64,000 nt of DNA. Origin: Hormiphora californensis (lineage: Eukaryota; Ctenophora; Tentaculata; Cydippida; Pleurobrachiidae). Made by a program: the position numbers and the translations under genes. Positions within the stretch are counted from its first letter, which is position 1. Each line of letters begins with the position of its first letter. Under the pieces are notes generated by a model. That model was not told the origin of the DNA and ran no database searches. It worked only from the letters and a program-made list of their open reading frames with translations. This document shows, piece after piece, positions 47,674 through 59,600 of this stretch. The stretch spans positions 8,796,416 to 8,860,415 of the forward strand of contig CM035352.1 of assembly GCA_020137815.1 (NCBI GenBank), read 5' to 3'.

Positions 47674-50600
47674 GACAGAGAGAAAGAGAGAGAGATATCT
47701 CACCTCAGTCACAACATCCTCAAGCTCACTTATACAGAATTCCAACAACATCTCTGCAATTTCAGGACTCGCACTACCAGAGACTTGAGAACCCTTGAGA
47801 GAGCCTCTCTTCCATGCTCCCCTGCCCTTCCTACCACGGCCAGTTTCAACAGCTCCACCAAGAAGCAGGCATCACCGGGTCCCATCAGAGAGAAGAGGTC
47901 GTGTTGGAGGGGCTGGAAGTTCTCTGGGATCTTGGTGACGTGGGTATCTAGTGCTGTTATCACACCATCACGGGCAAACATCACCTGAGAATGAAGTTAT
48001 GATAACACTCATGTTGGGGAATACACCGTTATGACGTCACATGCTGGGAACAAGAATATCGTGTGACGTCACATGGTACTGGGAACTTGGGAGAGTACAG
48101 CTCTTACAATTGGAGCAATGTCCAAGGGGAGGGACGGGGGTCGGGGAGCCATGATTCATGAAAACCAAAAATCCTAGTTATGGTACGAACCTCCATGGCC
48201 TTGATAATAAATGACAGTGCATCTTGTCTCTCCTCTGTATTTTGCAGGCTCAACATGACCTTGGTTAGAGAGGGGCTGGTAGGTCCTTTAACTGCCAACT
48301 TGGCAGGCTGTTTTGCAGCCGGCTTTATACTTGTTACCACGAACCCCTTCTTGTTCTGAAGAAAGTTGAAAGATAACAGTATTTTTTCGATTTTCTTCTC
48401 TATTTAATTCTTGCCCTGAACTCATTATTCAGATAACAGAGAGTTTTAAAGTTATTATGAAAATGAGAAACAATTCGCTTGAGAATTGAGTCTACTATAG
48501 ATTATCGATCACGATCTTTGTTTGTATGAGACTGAAAGACAAAAGAAATCAAAGCTTATCAGACCGCGGTAGTATGAAAGATTAGGTCGTGCGCGCCAAA
48601 TGGCGCCAAATGGCGCCATCATATTCGCCAAATGGCGCCACGTGGCGAACAAATGGCGCCATTTGGCGCCAAAATATGGCGAGTGCGCACTATCGCCAAA
48701 TGGCGCCATTTCTGGCGCCAAATGGCGCCATTTGGCGGTAGTCCCGCCATGGCGGTAGTCAATCGCCACATGGCAAAATTTTGCGCCAAACACGCCATAT
48801 GGCGTCGGGAGTGGCGCCACACCACGGGAGTGGCGCCATACATGCTCTGGCGGTACTTGGATGGCGGTGGGCGTGTGGCGCCATTTGTTGATATGGCGCC
48901 AACTTATGGCGCAACAAAAAAACCGATTTCTGGGTGGGCCACACCACTGGAGTGGCGCCACATTTTAAAAACTCTGGCGGTATGCAAGTGGTATGTGTGT
49001 GGCGCCAACCGTTGTCGTGGCGGTAGTCAAACGGCGCCACATATTAGCGCCACATTAATGGCGCCACATGATAATGGCGCCACATGATAATGTGGCGCCA
49101 TATGGACATTGCCGAGAATGAGCTTCCGTGAGCGATTTTTTGAAGTTGTCTGTGTCACCTACATAAGCCTGTCAAAACCGTGTTTCGACATAGAACTCAC
49201 TAGCGGCAAGCCAATTCCGGTTGTAAATTCTAGGTATAGGCCCCCTGAACATAAAAAACCAAAATGCCAGTCTCAATTATTTGGGGGAAGGTATGTAATT
49301 AGCCCCTAATTGATTGGTAATTGAGCATATAAGGAGAAAAACGCTGTATCTATACCCTTAGGAAAGGAGTAGAGATAAAATTAAGGGCACCAAAGTGTTC
49401 AGTGTCCTCGCCTTAGTGGGGGTAGGTGCCAGAATAAGTCTTTATCATCTGGTTAATTGGATAATTGGATATTAGACCTGCACATAGCCGTTTGCTGGCC
49501 ATATGGCTATATAACCATGTTAGGAAAGGAGTAGAGACACAACCGGGGGCACTGAAATGTTCACGTTCTCGAATTAGTGGGGTAGGTGCTGAAATTAAGT
49601 CTCTATCTCACCGATTAATTAGATAATGGATAATTGGTTTAAACATAACCGTTTAAGGGTACGCTAACCAAAAATTTTTTCGAGTGCAGGGAAATCTCTC
49701 ACCGTAGGGTTGTAGGCCATGCCAAGGAGACCTAAATATGCAATTTGAGCTCTCAAGTCGAATTCATATTTTTGCTACAGCGGTTTGAAAAATGAAACTG
49801 AAAATAAGTTTTTGGCATCTTAAAAATACATTTGTAAAGATGGGATCATAAAAATTTGTGGATTTGAAGAGGACAAAGAGGTGAGTAGCCACAAAAATTT
49901 TTTTTGAAATCCGAGCTGATTTTCGGTCTGAGATGGATTTCTTTTTTTTGACTTAACGCCATATTTGGCCAGTTCCGAAAATATGTGAAAGCTGTAAATT
50001 GGTCAAAAGTTGCGTAACAATTATCTAAGTGGCCATAAATTTGGGCGTGTCCTTATTTAAGATAAGCTGTACAGAGTTTTTTTTCTGAAAGCCGTCATTT
50101 CAGAAATAAATAAATTCCCTGTATTCAAAAACGGCTGATCGTAGAGACCTGAGACTATGCTAAACGATTAGAAGGTCCGATTTTGGGGGGGTCTTTGAGA
50201 GACATTTGCTCTTACTTCAACCGTTTTTGCTGTAATTGCGAAAAACAAATTCTATGAAAAGGGCAAAAGCTAAACTCCAATATCCTGTAATTAGGGAATT
50301 TTAGCTAAGGAAGGACCGAAACTATGGAAAAATATGTAACAAGCTAATTCCTTCACTATTTGGTCCATATGGGTCCCTATAATCACCAAAAACAAAATCA
50401 CAAAAAATCCACGATGGCGAAGATGGGTTTTTGTTTTTCGCCATTACAGCAAAAACGGTTGAAGTAGGAGCAAAATGTCTCTCAGAAGACCCCCCTAAAA
50501 TCGGACCTTCTGAATCGTTTAAGATAGTCTCAGGTCTCTACGATCAGCCGTTTTTGAGATACAGGGAATTTATTATTTCTGAAATGACGGCTTTCAGAAA

Positions 50601-53600
50601 AAAAACTCTGTCAGCTTATCTTAAATAGGACACGCCCAAAATTTATGGCACCTTAGATAATCGTTAGACGCAACTTTTGACCAATTTACAGCTTTCACAT
50701 ATTTTCGGAACTTGGCCAAATATGGCGTTAAAGTCAAAAAAAGAATCCATCTCAGGACCGGAAATCAGCTCGGATTTCAAAAAAATTTTTTGTGGCTACT
50801 CACCTCTAGCTTGTCCTCTTCAAATCCACAAATTTTTATGATCCTATCTTTACAAATGATTTTAAGATGCCAAAAACTTATTTTCAGTTAGCGTACCCTT
50901 AAGGCTATTATATGGCTATGGAGGTGAGACACTATGTGTTGAGACGCGCACAATGCGACAATGCGCCTCCATAGCCACGTAGGAATTGTTTAGAGACTTT
51001 TCATTGGTGCAATTTTGTAGGCAATGGCCAAGTTATGGGGGGTCGACGTCGTACTTTAAGCTCCATCTTCAACCGTTTAGCCGTTATTTGGCTTAAAGGT
51101 GCTCTAAATTAGCAAAAAACGGTAAAAAGCCCACATTTATGGGCCATACAAGAGTGGCGCCACATAAATGTTGGCGCCATCCAGTATACGTTAGCGCCAA
51201 TAAGGATGGCGGTGGCGGTAGTCAAACAATGCCATATGTTGGCGTTACAAAATATTTGAGTGGCGCCATTTTTATGTGGCGCCACTCCAGTGGTGTGGCG
51301 CCACTCAGAAAATCGGTTTTTTTTGTTGGGCCACAGTAGCGCCAAATTCAACAACTGGCGCCAAACTCCAACGCCATCTAAGTACCGCCAGAGCATGTAT
51401 GGCGCCACTTCCGTGGTATGGCGCCACTCCCGACCGCCACATGGCGATTGCAACCGCCATGTGGCGATTGACTACCGCCATGGCGGGACTACCCATTGGC
51501 GCCAAATCTGGCGCCACGTGGCGCCGCGTGGCGCCAGTGGCGATCGCCATTCGCCAAATGTTGGCGACTCTTGGCGGTATCGCCACGTGGCGATGGTATG
51601 AAGTCTGAAAAAAACATGCGCAACATATTTATCGCAAATGGGCCATTTGGCGATAAGAATAGCAAATTTTCAATGCTTTCCAAAATATGACACTCGCCAC
51701 TCGGGCCGCGTGCGCCATTTGGCGAAAAAATCGCCAATTGGCGCCGAACGGCGCCAAATGTCGCCAGTTGGCGCTAAAAGTCGCCATTTGGCGCCAAATT
51801 TCGCCATCTGGCGCCAAACGTCGCCATTTGGCGCAAATGTCGCCCTATGGCGCCAAATTTTTGTCAAACGTTTGTCGCCAAACGTCGCCATAGCGGCCGC
51901 TTGGCGCCGAACATCGCCATTGGCGCAAATGTCGCCATATGGCGCCAAGTGGCGACATATGGCGCAAACTGTTTGTCAAATGTTAGTCGCCATTTGTCGC
52001 CAAACGTCGCATCTGGCGCAAACGTCGAACATTGGCGCCAAATGTCGCCATATGGCGCCAAATTTTTTTCAAATGTTTGTCGCATCTGGCGCCATATGGC
52101 GCCACTTGGCGCCGAACGTCGCCATTTTGGCCCAAATGTCGCCATATGGCGCCAATTGGCGACATATGGCGAAATGTTTGTCAAATGTTAGTCGCCATTG
52201 TCGCCAAACGTCGCCATCTGGCGCCAAACGTCGCCATCTGGCGCCAAACGTCGCCATTTGGCGCCAAATGTCGCCATATGGCGCCAAATTTTTGTCAAAT
52301 GTTTGTCGCCATCTGGCGCCACTTGGCGCCGAACGTCGCCATTTGGCGTCAAATGTCGCCATATGGTGCCAATTGGCGAAATATGGCGCAAACTGTTTGT
52401 CAAATGTTAGTCGCCATTTGTCGCCAAACGTCGCCATTTGGCGCCAAATGTCGCCATATGGCGCCAAATTTTTGTCAAATGTTTGTCGCCATATGGCGCC
52501 ACTTGGCGCCGAACGTGCCCATTTGGCGCCAAAGTCGCCATATGGTGCCAATTGGCGACATATGGCGCAAACTGTTTGTCAAATGTTAGTCGCCATTTGT
52601 CGCCAAACGTCGCCATTTGGCGCCAAATGTCGCCATATGGCGCCAAATGTCGCCAAATTTTTGTCAAATGTTTGTCGCCATATGGCGCCACTTGGCGCCG
52701 AAAGTCGCCATTTGGCGCCAAATGTCGCCATATGGCGCCAATTGGCGACATATAGCGCAAACTGTTTGTCAAATGTTAGTCGCCATTTGTCGCCAACGTC
52801 GCCATTTGGCGCCATATGGCGACATTTGGCGCCAAATGGCGACGTTTGGCGCCAAATGGCGACTAAATTTGGCAACATTTTGCGCCATATGGTGCCATTT
52901 GGCGTATATGGCGACATTTGGCGCCAAATGGCGACGTTCGGCGCCAAGTGGCGACAAATGGCGCCCTATGGCGACGTTTGGCGCCAAATGGCGACAAACA
53001 TTTGACAAAAATTTGGCGCCATATGGCGACGTTTGGCGCCAAATGGCGACGTTTATCGCCAAATGGCGACAATTGGCGACAAATGGCGCCATATGGCGAC
53101 GTTTGGCGCCAAATGGCGACAAAAATTTGACAAAAATTTGGCGCTATATGGCGACATTTGGCGCCAATTGGCGACGTTAGGCGCCAAATGGCGACAAATG
53201 GCGCCATATGGCGACAATCGTTTGACAAACATTTGTCGCCATATGGCGCCAAATGGCGACATATAGCGCAAACTGTTTGTCAAATGTTGTCGCCATTTGT
53301 CGCCAACGTCGCCATTTGGCGCCATATGGCGACATTTGGCGCCAAATGGCGACGTTTGGCGCCAAATGGCGACTAAAATTTGGCAAACATTTTGCGCCAT
53401 ATGGTGCCATTTGGCGCTATTGGCGACATTGTGCGCACATGGCGACGTTCGGCGCCAAGTGGCGACAAATGGCGCCATATGGCGACGTTTGGCGCCAAAT
53501 GGCGACAAACATTTGACAAAAAATTTGGCGCCATATGGCGGACCGTTTGGCGCCAAATGGCGACGTTATCGCCAAATGGCGACAATTGGCGACAAATGGC

Positions 53601-56600
53601 GCCATATGGCGACGTTTGGCGCCAAATGGCGACAAAAAATTGACAAAAAAATTGGCGCTATATGGCGACATTTGGCGCCAATTGGCGACTTAGGCGCCAA
53701 ATGGCGACAAATGGCGCCATATGGCGACAATCGTTTGACAAACATTTGTCGCCATATGGCGCCAAATGGCGACAAACGGCGCCATTTGGCGAATTAATCG
53801 CCGTTGGCGCCACGTGGCGCAGCAGAACGGCGAGTGTCCTACTTTGAAAACCAATAAAATATTATTGATACATCGACAATTTGCGCCAAATGGCGATGTT
53901 TAGCGATGAGTATCGCAAGTGGCGCCAAACGGCGCCATATGGCGAAAAATTCGCCGAATGGCGCCATTTGGCGCCACTTTGTGACGATTGGCGCCAAACG
54001 GCGCCATTTGGCGACGAATGGCGCCAGATGTCGCCAAACGGCGCCATTTGGCGACTTGATCTCCTGATCACTTAATGGCGCCAAATGGCGCCATTTGGCG
54101 ATAAAAATTTTGCGCATGTTTTTTTCAGACTTCATACCATCGCCACGTGGCGATACCGCCAAGAGTCGCCAACATTTGGCGAATGGCGATCGCCACTGGC
54201 GCCACGTGGCGCCAGATTTGGCGCCAAATGGCGCCATTTGGCGATAGTGCGCACTCGCCACATTTTGGCGCCAAATGGCGCCATTTGTTCGCCACGTGGC
54301 GCCATTTGGCGAATATGATGGCGCCATCTGGCGCCATATGGCGCCATTTGGCGCGCACGACCTAATCTTTCATACTACCCAGACCGCAGCATATAGATTA
54401 TTGGATTGTGCTACAAAATATTACTACTAAATAGTATTACAAATCCTGCACAGCGATGAATCTTATATTACTATTAGAATCGGACCCCGATTTACCGGGA
54501 ATGACCCCCCTTCTCACCCGATCAACATCCCGGTAAATCGGGGTTACGAAGTCACCCTTTTTATTGCATACATGAGCAATAATAACAGAGGTAAGGGGTA
54601 ATTTCATTACCAACGGTAAATCGGGGTCCGACTCTAGAATAATGTACCTTGATTCCAGAGCTGCCAAGCGGATCTGATGCCAGGTTGAACTTGATGGGGT
54701 TGTGATGTTGGTGCATGGCCACACCAGGCTGCTCCCACCCCACACAGTGGGAGCTTCCACAGGCAATATGGGTTATCTTCCTAGTTTCAAGACCCCCAAC
54801 TGGTTGAGGTGTTCTGTTAACCAGGGTCCCTCCGTTACCTTGTTGACCGTGGTCGTTATCTCCCCACGCAAATACCTGGGGTGGTTCTTAGTTATTGTGG
54901 CAAACATCTGAAGGGGGGGGGGAGTGGTTTTCATTGTTGTAAAATGTAAATGTATCTAGAAAAGGGGGTATGTGGTTCTGGGGGGGGGGTCCAGCCCTAC
55001 AAAAGCTAAGCCATCGGCCAAAATCAGGGTACCATTAGCCTTTTTAGGGTTAAATTCTGCGGAGGGTGGGGGAGGTATAATGTGCTAGCTTTCCGTAGAA
55101 AAGGATAAGGCTAGAAAATAAATTGTTTGAAGCAAACGCGTTCGGTTCGCTAGCGGGATATTAGCATAACTATAACAAAGCTCTTCTAATATATGCAGTG
55201 CATATTAAGTACCTTGACGTATAGGTGCAAGAAATACTAATATTAATACGGGGCCACGTCCCCATAATAATAATATGCAACCAGCGGTAACTTAATAATA
55301 CAAATAATAATAATACGGGGCCCCCGCCTCCATAATAATAATAATATGCAACCAGCGGTAACTTAGAAAGAAATTTATCAAGGTACAGTCGGACTATGAT
55401 TTATAGGATCACGATCACCGTGCTCATGATTCTCTATGGTTCACCAAGTACTAAAAACTCTGGAGTCGCCTGACACTATGTCCATACTCCGGAAAGTATG
55501 AACAATTCAAATAAATTCTCCCTACCTCTCCAGTACTAGTCAGAGCCAGACCATGAAGTGATCCGACAGCCACCTTGACAATCTTCTTCCCTGCTAAGGC
55601 CTTCACCACTTGGGGTGTCCGGACATGCCCGTCTGTACCGTGACCCAGTCTGTAGAACTCTCCCTTGCCCCATGTGTAGACCTTGCCATCAGAGCTGAGG
55701 GCTGCTGAGAACTGGGCTCCACAATGGACCTATAAATGGGGAAATGGGATGTTATGGGTTTATGATACTAAAATATGAGTAGATGAGTAGATTCATGTCA
55801 TATAAATGCTGAGATCGAAGGAAAAAAGTTTCCTTTTCAACCATACACTTCCTAACTCTAAACCAATTTGAGTTGTGAGCTGTAGGGGGTGTTACCTAAA
55901 CAGACACCTCCTAGCTTTCAGAGATGTAGGGTGATCAATGGGGCTAGTACCTGTATAATCTGCATTCCAGTTAGAGCATCAACTACTTTGGGTACGAAAC
56001 AGCCCTCGTGGCCACCCCTGCCCAACTTGCCAAAGTCCCCATCACCCCAACTCCACACCATATCTCCATCAGTTATGGCAAGAGTTTGGGCATCCTTGCT
56101 GCCACATGCAACAGAGATCACCTTATGGCCCTTGAATGCAGTCACCTGGAAAGAGTTTTATCAGTACAGTCGGACTTTACCAGGATGCTCGGGGGAAAGG
56201 GTTGTGTTCGGAAAATCGGGGTCCGACTGTATTTCGTATCACAACGATTTCACTTTACTTGTTCAAGAGAGTTCAAGACAATCTAAACATTCAAAAACAC
56301 ACTAACCAGTTTAGGTTTGTGATAAGTCTTCATATCACCATGTCCCAACCTCCCATAGCCTGCCCAGACCCCAGGTGTACAGCTCCCCGGAGGACGTTAC
56401 AGCAGCACTATGGCTATCACCACATGTCACATCAATCACCCTCTTGCCCTTTAGGGTTTCTATCATACGAGGCTCCTCTAGGGTTAGACAACTACCGTGT
56501 CCTAATTTCCCATCCTCCCCGTCTCCCCAGGAGAACACTCGACCTGATATAAAGTGGGGATTTAGAGAAATACGATGAAGGGTGTTCAATTAGAGAAAGC

Positions 56601-59600
56601 TAGCGGCAATTAGAAAGCTGATAGAGGGGGTAGAGAAAGCATGCGGTAATTGAAACTGAATCAAGGTACAGAAATATACAGTCCCCTGACAACCCGTCTG
56701 AACCATTACCTGCGGTGTTGATGGCGAGGCAGTGCTTGCCCACGGAGTGTATAGCAACCTTCTTGATGACGTATTGGCTCAGGGCGGTGATGGGTTGCGG
56801 TGCTGCCACATTGTTACTGTGACCCAGACCCAACCTACCTCTACTACCATATCCACACGCATACACCTGGGATGGAATAGTAGTGAGATGGTACCGGACC
56901 CAGTTTCACCCACACATACACCTGTACAGTGTACACACGTGATGAAGGGGTTTAGGGTTTAGGGTAGTGTCTGCTGTATTGTCTACTGTAGTTTGAACAC
57001 CGTGGCAAGTTCAAAAACAGTTTCAGCTTCCTTCCACTAAAAGTGGAACAAACCCGACACTATACCAGTGTTATAGAGGCTACAACAAAACGAAGAGCTG
57101 TAGCCCCGCACCATTGTTTCCATGGTGACGAGACTATAAACACAGAGCTGCACTCACCTTCCCATCAGCAGTACACGCAAATAGAGTCTTACTACCACCA
57201 GCAACATAGGTTACACTCAACTCTGTGAGGACCTTGGACATGGCAGGTAGTTTCACCTTACTGCCCCGCAAACCTCCCAGTTGCTCCTTGTCGTTCAGAC
57301 CCCACAGCCATACCTGAAGGGGGGGGGGGGAAGAGTGTGGTAGAGAGTGGGGTAGAGAGAGTGTGGTAGAGATCTTCAGCTAGAAGTAAAGTACTTTTGT
57401 CGCATCTACGATTCAAGACAACATATAATCCGTACCAATGACCCATAACGGGGGGCTAAATTTCTACTCTCCCAATGACTCACATTTATCCCACTATCTG
57501 GATCGGGTGGGCCAGTATGGGGTGTGGTAGTGAGAACATCACTCTCTGCTAGAAGATGTTGTAGGCCCTTATCAGTATCATCCCCAGCTGTCCGTGGCCG
57601 GCAGACTATCCCAATGTTCCGTACCTTGACATCTGATCCGGGTCTCTTGCTCCTCACCACCAGCTCAATGTACCTACATTATAGGTTAAATTCATACTGT
57701 TGTTTGTAGTAGATCATTCGAAAACAACGGTAGTTATTTCCAAATGATATACTACCGATCATCACGACATCACTTCTTAACAATCGAGTCAGACCTTGAT
57801 CTGACTTACCTGTGTTCCTCGGGTGTGTTTCTCAGCAGTGTCACACTGTACTCTGATCCTGACACCTGGACTACTGCCAGCTCTTTACTGATATCCCAAG
57901 AGGTAATACCACCAAACACTGCCACCGATCCCACGTGACAACTTGGGTCCTCTGGTACTAGCGCCTGGGGGTAGAATTAAATTTAATAACTTTTAGCAAG
58001 AGACTGCCTCTCTCCAGAGTAACTGTATGTGGTAGTTGGGGTAGTTGAGACTGGGAGTATCACGCCACCGGTTGCGTGAGACTTGGAGTATCACGCCACC
58101 AGTTGCGTGAGACTGGGAGTATCACGCCACCGGTTGCGTGAGACTGGGAGTATCACGCCACCGGTTGTGTGAGACTGGGAGTATCACGCCACCGGTTGTG
58201 TGAGACTGGGAGTATCACGCCACCCAACACCATTTCGTAACGGTACTTACCATGGTAAGCTTGGTGATTAGTAGTCCGGGTTGCAGTTCTATTTTAATCC
58301 AGTGTCTACTACCACTGCCAGTCCAGTATTGCTCACTCCCATCACTGAGGTGCTGGGCATGGGACTCTCTACTACTGACAGTCATTCCCTGAACACACTT
58401 GGACCATTCGTACAGGAGACAGGAGGCTCGTCGTGTCTTCCCTCGGCCAGGCTTGCCTGATAGAAATTAGTTATGGAGAGAGGGAGGGAGGGAGAACCAA
58501 AGCAAAGTCCAAACCAAACGAGAGGGAGAGATATAGAAACCTGGGAGAGAGATACCTAGCTATCTCTTACCGACTGGCATGGGAACAGATCCAGGTTCCT
58601 CCACCTTATTGAAGATGTGTGAATGGTTCCGGGTGGACCGGAAACAGGAACCACACAGATCAATTCCTGGACAGAGGGAGCAGGAGAAGAGATTCCCCTC
58701 TATGGGACACGCTGCACACTCCAGGCACACTCTACCAACGTGAACAGCGGGTACCTGTAAAGATGTGTTCAGTGCAGTGGTGTGAACTATAATAGTTGTG
58801 AACATATTACGTCACTAGTTTGAGCCATTATGGGGGATGGTGTGAGAGAGCGTGTGTGAACTAGTGGTAAGTGGTGAACATATTACGTGTCACTTTTGAG
58901 CAATAGAGGATGGTGGGACAAGAGCGAGTCAAATATGGTAATTGGGGGAGATGGCTGCCTATAATTGTGGGAGGGGGGGGGGAGGGAAGGGGGCTGGTAT
59001 GCAGTAGCTGTACCTTTTCCATCTCGGATATGTGTCCAGTCCACTTTTTCTGCTCCGGAAAATCAACATACACATCCTGTTTGGTGGTGATGACTTCCAG
59101 CACTACCCCAATACTCTGGTGGGATACGGAGCCCCATTTGTACTTGGGGGTAGCCACTGAACTTCGGACACGAACTCTGCGGGAGAGAGAAGATATATGA
59201 GGGGGAATGTAGGAAGATACGGGGGCAAGGGGACGGGTAAGTGATTTGTATTTTGTGCCACAGACCCCCATTTTGAATCTCAGATCGGGTCCGAAAAAGT
59301 ATTTTAGACATACCTGTCCCCTTTTTTGATTGGTGTCTGTTCGTCGTGTCGTGATGTAGACCCCATCAGTTGAACATTCACATATTTCACCCAATAGCTC
59401 CCCGATTTTCTGGTCCAATTCACCTGTGTGATTGTGCTTTAGATAATAGGAACCGACCGAAACAAGTAAACAACCAATCAGAACTCGTTATTTAGGTCAC
59501 GTGACTGATTATCAGCCAATCAGGGACCAGTATTTCCTGATTCGCTCGGTTCCTGGTTTTGATAGTGTTAGATATCATAGATATAATGTGGGGCAGCCCC

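Noticed and set aside
46351-47988. Overlapping long frames on both strands (up to 355 codons)
   Set aside because: The tract is purine-rich with almost no T on the plus strand, so stops are absent by composition. The peptides are R/E/G or S/L low complexity.
51638-53005. 455-codon frame and many overlapping frames rich in WRQMSP-like repeats
   Set aside because: They arise from the GGCGCC/GTCGCCA motif array inside the foldback element and appear in several frames and both strands alike.
48600-54360. CRISPR-like array
   Set aside because: The units are palindromic, degenerate and without unique spacers, in an animal intron, within a transposon with target duplication.
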